From: Campylobacter sp. MIT 97-5078
Lineage (GTDB): Bacteria; Campylobacterota; Campylobacteria; Campylobacterales; Campylobacteraceae
NCBI RefSeq assembly: GCF_006864455.1
Contig: NZ_QHLK01000001.1
Coordinates: forward strand, 62,001 to 126,000
Reading direction: 5' to 3'
DNA: 64,000 nt
This document shows, piece after piece, positions 55,386-63,386 of this stretch; position 1 is the first letter of the stretch; each line of letters begins with the position of its first letter. Made by a program: the position numbers and the translations under genes. The notes beneath the pieces are model-generated. The model was given only the letters and a program-made list of their open reading frames with translations, searched no databases and was not told the DNA's origin.

Positions 55386-56087
55386 CGTTTGGTTTTCCTT
55401 AAAATAAAAGGGTATTGTAAGATATTTTTAATGAAAAAGAGCTTTAAGCAAAATTAAAAAATAAAAATAATATTTTTAAACTCTTTTTTTATCATTATTT
55501 ATATTAAATGATAAAAATAAATTATAAATTTTTATTGAGTTATACTTATCCTTGCAATTTTATTTTTTCTATTCTAAAAAAAGTAGGTATATATAAACAC
55601 AAACATATGCTTAAAATTCTATGGATAAAAAGATAAATTTCAAAAGGTAAAATGGTTTAATATACTATATAATAGTAGTTTAAAAGTAAAAATAGAGTAT
55701 GGTATGTAAAAAATATAAAAAAGTTTGAAAATTATAGTTTTCAATACAAAATTAAAATACAAAGCTAATTTTACCTTATAACATATAATTATACATATTA
55801 ATTAAGTTTATTTTAAATTAATAATTTATAAGTTTATTTATATATAGTTATATATTATTTTTAATATTTAAATAATATTATTTTACTATTTTATTAGCTT
55901 TAAAATCATATCTTTTCTTTAAATAATGTTTTTGTGTTGTTTTGGTGTTTGTATTTTTGACATTTGTGAAATTATTTTATGAAGATTTTTAATTTTATTA
56001 AGTGCATATTTATATTTTTTGGCTAAAATTATGTTTTAAAAATCGTTAAATCTTAAATTTAATGAAATACACTTTGAAGGAAACACA
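55386..56087. other. 702-base AT-rich gene-free region beside xerH
   Basis: This is the longest spacer in the window, divergent between xerH and the outer-membrane gene. It is extremely A/T-rich (especially 55780-55880), with no open frame carrying a ribosome site. It contains the candidate dif site (55722-55747), a probable xerH promoter on the left, and the promoter of the barrel gene on the right. No RNA gene was recognised. It probably belongs to the replication terminus. Confidence 0.6.
55722..55747. other. Candidate dif (difH) recombination site
   Basis: TTGAAAA (55725-55731) and TTTTCAA (55738-55744) are perfect inverted arms separated by a 6-base centre TTATAG. That is the layout of Xer sites: two recombinase-binding arms around a 6-8 base strand-exchange region. 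Left-arm flank AGT and right-arm flank TAC are asymmetric, as usual. It lies about 340 bases from the xerH start. I could not compare it with published difH sequences. Confidence 0.55.
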
Positions 56088-56666
56088 ATGAAAAAGATTT
56101 TCACAAGCGTTGCGGTGGCTTCAGCTTTGCTTGCAAGTGCAGCTGTTGCAGAAGATTCTGGTGCTTTTGTCGGTGCAAATGTTGCTTATGGTGCAGCTAA
56201 ACCAAATTCAGGCGGCTCGCATACTGGCTTTAGATATGGTATTATCGCTGGTTATAAAGATTTTTTTAATGCAGATTTTGGTGTGAGATATTATGGAACC
56301 TTTGATTTGGGAACTAAGTATACCAAAGGCAGTAACAATCCACAAATTGAAACAATGAACCTTTATGTTAATGCTGATGCGCTTTACAACTTTGCTCAAG
56401 AAGGCGATCTTGAATATGGCGTTTTTGGCGGTGTAGGCTTGGGCTATGTTAGCCATGAAGTAAAAAACAAAAGAAGGGGAAATGATAAACCAGATGGCTT
56501 TGATGTTGCTTTAAATCTTGGTTTAAGAACCACTTATAATTACGTACATGGCTTTGAGCTTTTCACTCGTTTTGGGCTTTTAAATCAAGAAGCTACAGCT
56601 AATGGCATCACCTCTAAGGTAAAACAACCTTATCAAGTAGGGCTTCGCTACACTTTTTCGTTTTAG
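56088..56666 (+). CDS. Outer-membrane beta-barrel protein
   Basis: This 192-residue protein has a signal peptide (residues 1-21, cleavage after AVA). The mature protein shows alternating beta strands rich in Gly and aromatics (GAFVGANVAYGA, FGVRYYGTFDLG, LEYGVFGGVGLGY, YQVGLRYTFSF). It ends in Phe, the standard BAM recognition feature. The size fits an 8-strand OmpA/OmpW-like barrel, related to small Helicobacter and Campylobacter outer-membrane proteins. No peptidoglycan-binding OmpA domain is present. Function unknown. AAGGAAA precedes the ATG; a strong terminator follows. Confidence 0.85.
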   Translation: MKKIFTSVAVASALLASAAVAEDSGAFVGANVAYGAAKPNSGGSHTGFRYGIIAGYKDFFNADFGVRYYGTFDLGTKYTKGSNNPQIETMNLYVNADALYNFAQEGDLEYGVFGGVGLGYVSHEVKNKRRGNDKPDGFDVALNLGLRTTYNYVHGFELFTRFGLLNQEATANGITSKVKQPYQVGLRYTFSF

Positions 56667-56688
56667 TTTAAACACTATTTGCTAAAAT

Positions 56689-56719
56689 AAAAAGGCTAGT
56701 TATTCTTTCTAGCCTTTTT
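56689..56719 (+). terminator. Intrinsic terminator after barrel gene
   Basis: AAAAAGGCTAG (56689-56699) pairs with CTAGCCTTTTT (56709-56719) across a 9-base loop, with the T-run built into the 3' arm. It works in both directions in principle. Confidence 0.8.
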
Positions 56720-56814
56720 ATTAAATAAAGATTAGCTTTTAAAAACAAAGTTTAATCGCCCCCTGCCCTATCATCATACTCTACTCATAAGTTCATTATC
56801 ACAAAAACGCAAAT

Positions 56815-57303
56815 TTACAAATGCCTTTCTTTTATATTCTTTGAGTTTTCAAAGAATATAAGCCTTGATTGGTGTAGCTTTAACTCCTTAAAACTTGGCA
56901 ATTCCAAGCACAATACAGAGCAAGTCGCAAAAGAAGGGAGATGAATTTCGCTTAAAAGCTCAATGCTTTCTTTTAGGGCTGGGTTGTGTCCCACAAGCAT
57001 TATTTCTTGGTAGTTTTCATCGATTGTTTTGATAAGATTAATCATATCTTTAGCTTCAGCCTCGTATAAACGCTCCTCAAAAACAAGCTCACAGCCCAAA
57101 GTTTGTGCAAATTCTCTAGCCGTCTGACTTGTCCTCGTAGCTGGGCTTGAGATAATGCAATTTAATTTTAATTCAAAGTTTTTAAGTCTTTCAAGCATGA
57201 GCTGTATATCTTTCTTACCTTTTTTGCTTAGTTTTCTGTAAAAATCACCCTCTTTTGCACTTTCTTCAGCTTTAGCATGGCGTAAAAAATAAATCTTTTT
57301 CAT
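56815..57303 (-). CDS. SixA-like histidine phosphatase
   Basis: The 162-residue protein is a short member of the histidine phosphatase (phosphoglycerate-mutase-like) superfamily. The catalytic His is in IYFLRHAKAE (residue 9, RHG variant RHA). Arg is in SSPATRTSQTA, and the second His in IMLVGHNPAL. SixA removes phosphate from His-phosphorylated phosphotransfer domains; whether that is the role here is unproven. It follows the rhomboid gene by 16 bases on the same strand. Confidence 0.88.
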   Translation of the reverse strand: MKKIYFLRHAKAEESAKEGDFYRKLSKKGKKDIQLMLERLKNFELKLNCIISSPATRTSQTAREFAQTLGCELVFEERLYEAEAKDMINLIKTIDENYQEIMLVGHNPALKESIELLSEIHLPSFATCSVLCLELPSFKELKLHQSRLIFFENSKNIKERHL

Positions 57304-57319
57304 ATGATCGCTTCCTTAA

Positions 57320-57835
57320 CTATTTCCTTAAAACTCGCATTTTAGCGATGATAAATCCGCATAAAAAGCCAAATATATGAGCATACCAAGCGATATTTAC
57401 GCCCACAAGTAAAGGTGCAAAACTAATGAGTAAGATAGCTACTACAAGCCCTTTTGCACTTGATCTATCAATGCACGCGTAATACCCTATCAAAACGCAA
57501 ATTGCTCCACTCGCACCGACAATATTTACAAAATGTGTTTCAAATATGTCAATATACAAAAAGCTTAAAAACGAGCAAGCAAGTCCTCCAAGTATGTATA
57601 AAAGAGCAAACCTAAGACTTCCAAGATAGCGTTCTAAAACAAAGCCAAATTGATAAAGCGTAACCATATTCAACGCTAAATGTGTAAGATTAGCGTGCAA
57701 AAACATAGAGCTTAAAAGCTGCCAATAAAAACCTTCTTTAAAAGCTAAATTCAAGCCAAAAACAGCTTTTAGTTCATTATCTGGCAAAAGGAAATAAATT
57801 ATGATATTTAAAGCGATAAGCACAACACAAAACAA
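57320..57835 (-). CDS. Rhomboid-family intramembrane serine protease
   Basis: The 171-residue protein has six membrane helices. The catalytic Ser is in IVGASGAICVL (GxSG, about residue 112) and the His in AHIFGFLCGF (about 153). HANLTHLALNM carries the conserved oxyanion-side His/Asn. It cleaves membrane-protein substrates within the bilayer; substrates unknown. The start is TTG at 57835, seven to eight bases after AAGG. An in-frame stop lies immediately upstream, so the protein cannot begin earlier. Confidence 0.9.
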   Translation of the reverse strand: MFCVVLIALNIIIYFLLPDNELKAVFGLNLAFKEGFYWQLLSSMFLHANLTHLALNMVTLYQFGFVLERYLGSLRFALLYILGGLACSFLSFLYIDIFETHFVNIVGASGAICVLIGYYACIDRSSAKGLVVAILLISFAPLLVGVNIAWYAHIFGFLCGFIIAKMRVLRK

Positions 57836-57944
57836 TTTTTAAGCCTTTTTAACAAATTATAACATTTCTATGTTAAGATAATTCAAAATTCACGCTGGCT
57901 TCATTAAAATTGAGCTAAAATACAGAAAAATTAAGGATATTATA

Positions 57945-58361
57945 GTGTTTAAAAAGTTTGTTTTGGCTTTTTTCTTTATTTGTTTGCTTGCAAAGGCTGA
58001 TCTTATCATATCTCCAGACTCTTTGCCTGAAAATACCAAACAATTTTTAAGCACAAATTTTAAAGCACAAGTTGGTATGGTGCAAAGAGATGATAATTCT
58101 TTTGAAGTTTATCTCACTGATGGCACTGAACTTGAGTTTGATATAATGGGAAATTGGAAAGAAATTGATAGCAAATTCACACCGATTAGTTTTTCTATAC
58201 TGCCAGCAAATATCGTCGCAATCATACAAAATCAATTTCCAAACACATTTTTACTCGAGGCTGAAAGAAAGATAAATTATTACAAAATCAAACTTTCTAA
58301 TAGACTTGAACTTAAAATAGACGCAAATGGAACTATCTTAAGTCAAGAATTTGATGATTGA
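57945..58361 (+). CDS. Exported PepSY-like (DUF2874-type) protein
   Basis: The 138-residue protein starts with GTG and has a signal peptide (residues 1-18, ending AKA). The mature part has two repeats of about 55 residues, each with helix-strand-strand character: LPENTKQFLSTNF to MGNWKEID and LPANIVAIIQNQF to ANGTILSQEF. This is the PepSY-like or BLIP-like double fold seen in DUF2874 proteins. Such proteins act in the periplasm, sometimes as inhibitors, but function here is unknown. It is divergent from the rhomboid gene. Confidence 0.78.
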   Translation: MFKKFVLAFFFICLLAKADLIISPDSLPENTKQFLSTNFKAQVGMVQRDDNSFEVYLTDGTELEFDIMGNWKEIDSKFTPISFSILPANIVAIIQNQFPNTFLLEAERKINYYKIKLSNRLELKIDANGTILSQEFDD

Positions 58362-58433
58362 GCGCGAACCAAAAATGTGGATCGCTTTGCCTTGATAAAA
58401 AACTCTCATCTAAAAGCTTAAGAGGTAAAAAAT

Positions 58434-59699
58434 CTAATTTAGCTCCTTCATACTCGCCTTTAAAGCCTTAAAAAAATAGCACAAATCCTCTTGTTCGTGC
58501 GTATAATGAAGGCTTACTCTAAGCCAGCCCGGTTTAGTGCTAAATTTTGCATCATCTTTCAAGCCAAGCAAATCATGCCCATAAGGTCCAGCACAAGCAC
58601 AACCTGCCCTTGTTTCTATCCTGTATTTTTTACTTAGATGATAAGCTAGATCAAAAGGAGAAATGCCTTTGATATTAAAAGAAAAGATTGCTAAACGATT
58701 TTTGAGCTCTTTTGCATAAATTATGGCTTTTTCTATGCTTTCAAGTTCTTTGAAGAACATTTTTACAAGTTTTTGCTCTTTTAAAATGATCTTTTCAAGT
58801 CCTATATTTGCTTTTACTTTAAAAGCGAGACTTGCTTTAATAAGCCCTAAAATAGGCGGTGTACCACCCTCTTCTAAGCTCTCAATATCACAAAGATAAG
58901 AAGCTGAGCTCCTTGAGACATAACCCACAGTTCCACCAGCGGCAAAACTAGGTTTAGAAGCGCATAGGCTTTTTTTAATCACTAAAAGTCCGCATCCTCC
59001 AACTCCACCTAAAAATTTATGCGAGCTGATAAATAAAGCATCATAAAAGCTAGCCGCTATATGATGATAAGGCGCAAAGGCTGAAGCATCATAAGCGATA
59101 ATGGCTTTATATTTGCGTCCAAGCTTGCTTATAGCCTTATAATCACTTAAAATTCCTGTTACATTAGAAGCTAAAGAAATACTAATGATGATCTTTCTTT
59201 CTTTGTTTTTTTCTAGAACGGAACTAAAAAAATCAAGATCAAACTCGCCCTTTTCGTTCAAAGGCACACGCACACATTCGCACAAGCCTTCTCTAAAACT
59301 TAGCTCATTTGAATGATGCTCATAAGGTCCTATGATAACAAGGGGCAGGGTTTTTTGATCTAAATTGAAAAGATATTTGTCTTTTACAAGAGGTGGTGCA
59401 TAAATGCCCAAAAGCTCTTGAAATTTCTTTATAGCAGCACTTGATCCATATCCACAAGCAATTAATGCAAAACTATCATCTAAACCCAAACAAGTTTTGA
59501 TCTCTTTTCTTGCATTTTGGTATAAATCTTGAGTCTTAAAGGAATGCAAAGCACTATCAGAATGTGTGTTTGCGTAAGTTAAAAGTATATTTTTAAGACT
59601 AGCTTCCACGCTTTTTAAAGCTAAAGCTGAAGCTGCAAAATCAAAATAATACACACCCTTTTTTAAAATAATATCTTTTCTTAAATTCTGTATTTCCAA
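58434..59699 (-). CDS. Class V aminotransferase / cysteine desulfurase-like protein
   Basis: This PLP fold-type I protein of about 421 residues has the internal-aldimine Lys in LFISSHKFLGGVGGCG and the SufS/CsdA-type N-terminus YFDFAASALAL. HHSNELSFRE also matches. RAGCACAGPYGH near the C-terminus includes the position of the sulfur-accepting Cys loop. It is more divergent than NifS/SufS and may not be a desulfurase. TTG at 59699 has AAGG six bases before it and is a better start than the ATG at 59747. From memory, it corresponds to Cj0791c, adjacent to the Cj0792-flgS block. Confidence 0.82.
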   Translation of the reverse strand: MEIQNLRKDIILKKGVYYFDFAASALALKSVEASLKNILLTYANTHSDSALHSFKTQDLYQNARKEIKTCLGLDDSFALIACGYGSSAAIKKFQELLGIYAPPLVKDKYLFNLDQKTLPLVIIGPYEHHSNELSFREGLCECVRVPLNEKGEFDLDFFSSVLEKNKERKIIISISLASNVTGILSDYKAISKLGRKYKAIIAYDASAFAPYHHIAASFYDALFISSHKFLGGVGGCGLLVIKKSLCASKPSFAAGGTVGYVSRSSASYLCDIESLEEGGTPPILGLIKASLAFKVKANIGLEKIILKEQKLVKMFFKELESIEKAIIYAKELKNRLAIFSFNIKGISPFDLAYHLSKKYRIETRAGCACAGPYGHDLLGLKDDAKFSTKPGWLRVSLHYTHEQEDLCYFFKALKASMKELN

Positions 59700-59806
59700 A
59701 GCAAACCTTAGCAAAAATTTGCTAGAATTATACAATAAATTTATCATTTTAATAAGGGTAGCAAATAGAATTTAACCAATTTTCAAAGTCTTTTAGGGGC
59801 TTGAGT

Positions 59807-60616
59807 ATGAAAGAACTTTTTGACTTATATAGCGTGTTTGATGGCTTTGATAATTTTGAAAACAAGGGCGATTTGTATGAAAATATTAAGTTCAACTATC
59901 TACAAAATTACGCTTCTGTTGCTTTAAATTTTAAACTCAGTCAAAAAAGCGAGCTTGCCCTAAAAATACTTGCAAAAAACAGCCGTAAAAAATACTCTAT
60001 CAACAAAAAACTCGGACATTTTAAAGCTACAGCTGCCTTAAAGGAGCTTTTAGAGCTTGGTTTTATAAGTTTTGAGAAAAGCAAAGAAGAACGCTTTTTT
60101 AGTCCAAAAGGGCAAAAGCTTAAAAAGCACTTAAGAGGGTATGCTATCCAAGATAAGATTTTGTTTAGTAGTCATTTTGTGAGATTTTTTTATTATTTTT
60201 TAAAGCCCTATGAGGAGCTTATCTTAAATGCTGAATTTGAGCTTGTATTAGAGCTTATAAAAAAGGATTTTGAACATTATCAAAGTCTGTGTTTTGAGCT
60301 TTTAAGTAAAGAATTTTTACAAAAAAAGCTTGATTTGGCTGAAATTTCGAGCTTTTGGCATAGGGATTTGGAGCTTGATTTGTATTATGAAGATGTAAAT
60401 TTGTGCTTTGTAGGCGAGGTTAAATACAAAAATAAAAAAGTTTGTAAAAATGTGCTTAATCTGCTTAAAATCAAAGCTTTAAACCTTGATATAAAGCCAA
60501 ATTTTTATGTGCTTTTTTCAAAATCTGGCTTTTCAAGTGAGCTTTTAAAACTCAAAGAAAGCGATTTGCTTTTATTTGATTTGAATGATTTTAAAGAACT
60601 TTTAAAGGAAGAATGA
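59807..60616 (+). CDS. DUF234-like protein (winged helix plus nuclease-like fold)
   Basis: The 269-residue protein has a winged-helix-like region (about residues 55-115, KKYSINKKLGHFKATAALKELLELG). A C-terminal domain contains HRDLELDLYYED followed by LCFVGEVKYKNKK, the spacing and pattern of a PD-(D/E)xK nuclease core. The arrangement matches the C-terminal half (DUF234) of archaeal-type AAA ATPases, but no ATPase domain is present. Enzymatic activity is unproven. ATG at 59807 has seven-base spacing from AGGGG. It overlaps the flgS start, so the two are probably translationally coupled. Confidence 0.72.
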   Translation: MKELFDLYSVFDGFDNFENKGDLYENIKFNYLQNYASVALNFKLSQKSELALKILAKNSRKKYSINKKLGHFKATAALKELLELGFISFEKSKEERFFSPKGQKLKKHLRGYAIQDKILFSSHFVRFFYYFLKPYEELILNAEFELVLELIKKDFEHYQSLCFELLSKEFLQKKLDLAEISSFWHRDLELDLYYEDVNLCFVGEVKYKNKKVCKNVLNLLKIKALNLDIKPNFYVLFSKSGFSSELLKLKESDLLLFDLNDFKELLKEE

Positions 60617-61632
60617 TGAATGAAAATATCTTAAAAAGCCTTGATTCTGCTGAGAAAGAAAATTTCCAAGAAGGGCTTAAGTCTTTAATCGAGCAAACCT
60701 ATGTTATAGAAAATGAATACAAAGCCTTGCAAGCAAGTTATGAGAGTCTAAGAAAGATGATGAGTGAGATTATCGAAGTTTTGCCAACTGCACTTTGGGT
60801 GCTTGAGGGTAAAACTATTATCTTGCAAAACGAGCAAGCTTTAAAAAATGAAGCTTTGTTAGCTCATATTGATACCTTAAAGGCTAATTATGAGCTTGAG
60901 TATGAAGGACGTTTTTTTATCATCAAAAACATCAACCACGAAGGAAAGCTCATTATCCAAGCTACTGATATAAGCGATGAAAAGCGAAATGAAAGGCTAG
61001 CAAGCATGGGGAGTGTGGCAGCACATTTAGCTCATGAGATCAGAAATCCCATAGGTTCTATTTCTTTACTCGCAAGCACGCTTTTTTCAAGAACCGAGCT
61101 TAAAAACAAACACATAGTGCTTGAAATTCAAAAAGCCACTTCAAGGGTAGAAAGGATAGTTAATTCTACCCTACTTTTTACTAAGGGCGTGCATATAAAT
61201 TCAAGGGATTTTAATCTTTTGGAGCTTAAAGACGAATGCGAACAAATTGCTCATTCTTATAATTTTAATGCCGAGATTGACTTTAGCTTTGAGTTTTTGG
61301 ATTTAAAAATCAATGCTGATAAAGCTTTAATCAACCTTGTGCTTCAAAACTTAATCTACAACGCCATAGATGCCATAGAAGAAAGCGAAACGCAAAATGG
61401 AAAAATAAGCATAAAAAGCTTACTTAAAGAAGACGAACTCATCATCAAAGTCTTTGATAATGGAGCAAGTATAAAAGATGAAAAGGCTGTATTTGAAGCC
61501 TTTAAAACAACAAAGCTTAAAGGAAATGGCTTAGGATTAAGCCTTTGCAAGCAAATCATTAACGCTCATAATGGAAAAATAGGCTTTGAAAAAGATCCAA
61601 AATGCTTTTATTTTAGCTTAAGTATGAGATAA
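60616..61632 (+). CDS. flgS: Flagellar sensor histidine kinase FlgS
   Basis: This 338-residue soluble kinase has no membrane helices. It has an N-terminal coiled coil and a PAS-like region (about residues 45-120), the H-box VAAHLAHEIRNPIGSI (His about 136), and N/G boxes NLIYNAIDAIEE, VFDNGASI and GNGLGLSLCK. It matches FlgS, which responds to the flagellar export apparatus and phosphorylates FlgR to turn on sigma-54 flagellar genes. ATG at 60616 overlaps the upstream stop (TGATG); a Met codon at 60613 is the alternative. The regulator FlgR is not in the window. Confidence 0.9.
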   Translation: MNENILKSLDSAEKENFQEGLKSLIEQTYVIENEYKALQASYESLRKMMSEIIEVLPTALWVLEGKTIILQNEQALKNEALLAHIDTLKANYELEYEGRFFIIKNINHEGKLIIQATDISDEKRNERLASMGSVAAHLAHEIRNPIGSISLLASTLFSRTELKNKHIVLEIQKATSRVERIVNSTLLFTKGVHINSRDFNLLELKDECEQIAHSYNFNAEIDFSFEFLDLKINADKALINLVLQNLIYNAIDAIEESETQNGKISIKSLLKEDELIIKVFDNGASIKDEKAVFEAFKTTKLKGNGLGLSLCKQIINAHNGKIGFEKDPKCFYFSLSMR

Positions 61633-62232
61633 ATGAATGTAAAGTTCAAAAAAGAGCTCATAGAGCATAAAGCAGCCTAAAAATGCTACACAAAGGGCTG
61701 AAAATTTACTTAGTTTATTTAAATGCTTACCTAAAAACAAGCCAAAAGCCACTCCACCTAAGGCATAGGTGCAAAGTGCTATAAATTCTATAAAAATGAT
61801 GATAGAACTTAGCACAAACAAATTTGACTTTTGCAAAAAAGGTGGTAAAAGGGCAAGCATAAAAATCCACGCTTTTGGGTTGGAAATAGTTGCTAAAAAG
61901 CCTTGAAGTGCAAGCGTGCTTTTATCTTTAAATTTAAATTCACCTTTTTTAAACTCGAGTTTTTGATGAAAAAGTGTGTAAGCTGTATAAAGCAAAAACA
62001 AACTTCCAAAAAGTTTAAGCACCATAAAAACAAGCTTAAATTGCAAAACAAAACTCGCCCCAAGTCCGCAAAGCACTACTACAAGCAAAAGCCCAAAAAG
62101 CTCCCCAGCCATCATCCACAAAGTCTTTTTAAAGCCAATGCTAAGTCCTAAAGAAAGAGCTAAATTCATACAAAGCCCGGGAAGAAAAGAAACTGAAACA
62201 AAAGAAAGCACAAAAAGGGTATAATCCATCAC
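61618..62232 (-). CDS. LysE/RhtB-family amino acid exporter
   Basis: This 204-residue protein has about six membrane helices. Family features are LPGLCMNLALSLGLSIGFKK (signature PGPxxxxxxxxxxxxGxxxG, here with PGL) and LQGFLATISNPKAWIFMLAL. These pumps export amino acids or homoserine lactones; substrate unknown. Its 3' end overlaps the convergent flgS end by 15 bases. It overlaps the azlD-like gene by four bases, forming a three-gene efflux operon. Confidence 0.87.
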   Translation of the reverse strand: MMDYTLFVLSFVSVSFLPGLCMNLALSLGLSIGFKKTLWMMAGELFGLLLVVVLCGLGASFVLQFKLVFMVLKLFGSLFLLYTAYTLFHQKLEFKKGEFKFKDKSTLALQGFLATISNPKAWIFMLALLPPFLQKSNLFVLSSIIIFIEFIALCTYALGGVAFGLFLGKHLNKLSKFSALCVAFLGCFMLYELFFELYIHLSHT

Positions 62233-62534
62233 ATAAGCCTTGAAGCGATCATATAAAAAATAGTCCCTAAGATTATACTTAAAAGGGCATTTTTAAAGCA
62301 AATTTCAAGCATTAAAACTAAAACACAAGAAAAAAACAACACAAAATCAAGCTCAAAAGAAAAAAGACAATAAAACACTAAAATAACCATAATCACAAGT
62401 GGCATATTTTTTTGGATAAAACCTAAAGTGTTTGAGTTTTGCTTGTATTTAAAGAGCAAAAAGGGTAAAACTCGCCCAAGATAAGTCGCTAAAAAACCTA
62501 CAAAAACAGCTTCTAAATAAAAACTATCAAACAT
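62229..62534 (-). CDS. AzlD-like branched-chain amino acid exporter subunit
   Basis: This 101-residue protein has about three to four hydrophobic helices. VFVGFLATYLGRVLPFLLF matches the AzlD N-terminal motif (R-x-LP-x-x-L). It works with AzlC as a two-component exporter, typically for branched-chain amino acids. Overlaps AzlC by eight bases. Small and complete. Confidence 0.83.
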   Translation of the reverse strand: MFDSFYLEAVFVGFLATYLGRVLPFLLFKYKQNSNTLGFIQKNMPLVIMVILVFYCLFSFELDFVLFFSCVLVLMLEICFKNALLSIILGTIFYMIASRLM

Positions 62535-63207
62535 ATCTTTTTCCTAAAACAAGCAAAATCAAAGCAAAAGTAAGGCAAATAAAGAGCATATAAGCTTTTG
62601 CGATAAACAAAAAGCCACAAATTCCTATCATAGCAGCTAAAATGAAAACTTTTTTGTTTGGATTGAGTTTAAACGCATCGTAACTAAGCACGATAAACAG
62701 AGCGATTAAGCAAAACTCAATGCCTTTGTAATCAAATTTCATCATCTTTTGCACGAGCACGCCTAAAATTCCGCCAAGCACCCAAGAGGCTTGATTGATA
62801 AAGCAAAGTAAAGCATAATATAAGCTTTTTTTGTTTTTATCTTGCACGCTTTCAAAGCCCTTTTCATTAGTGCTTAAAAGGGCAAAACTTTCATCAGAAA
62901 GAGTAAAGATCACATAATGTCTTAAGAAATTTAAGCCTTTCAGTCGCTCAAGCAAGCTTAAGGTATAAAAAAAATGCCGAAATCCAAGCAAGAAAAGCGT
63001 AACAAAAATACTAAGCAAACCTTGCTTAGCCGTAATAAAAGTAATGAGTAAAAACTCAGCCGAACCAGAATATACAAAAAAAGAGATACAAATCACTTCA
63101 AGCATAGAAAAATCATTGCTAGAAGCAAGTATTCCAAAACTCATTCCAAGCGGTATATAACTAAAAATTACTGGCAAGCACAGCTTTAAGCAAATTTTTA
63201 CATTCAA
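62527..63207 (-). CDS. AzlC-like branched-chain amino acid exporter
   Basis: This 226-residue protein has about six to eight membrane helices with AzlC signatures YIPLGMSFGILAS and YSGSAEFLLITF near the N-terminus, and GFRHFFYTLSLLERL. It is the large subunit of the AzlCD exporter. The start is TTG at 63207 with AAAAGGA five bases upstream. A -10 TATAAT lies on the same strand at 63229-63234. It heads the azlC-azlD-lysE operon, all efflux. Confidence 0.86.
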   Translation of the reverse strand: MNVKICLKLCLPVIFSYIPLGMSFGILASSNDFSMLEVICISFFVYSGSAEFLLITFITAKQGLLSIFVTLFLLGFRHFFYTLSLLERLKGLNFLRHYVIFTLSDESFALLSTNEKGFESVQDKNKKSLYYALLCFINQASWVLGGILGVLVQKMMKFDYKGIEFCLIALFIVLSYDAFKLNPNKKVFILAAMIGICGFLFIAKAYMLFICLTFALILLVLGKRYV

Positions 63208-63332
63208 GCTTATCCTTTTAAAAAATAGATTATAACAAATTTTTATATATTTTAAGATGCACTTTTACACTCATAATATATTAAAAAAGACTTATTTTAA
63301 GTGATTAATATTTTAAATTAAGACTTTAATGT

Positions 63333-63338
63333 TATAAT
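63333..63338 (+). promoter_or_regulatory. -10 box of tpx
   Basis: TATAAT, 49 bases before the tpx ATG, with an AT-rich upstream stretch; AAAGGA serves as ribosome site. Confidence 0.6.
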
Positions 63339-63386
63339 GAGACTAGCTTAAAAATAAGCAAATATAAAATCTAAAAAGGAAAAACA

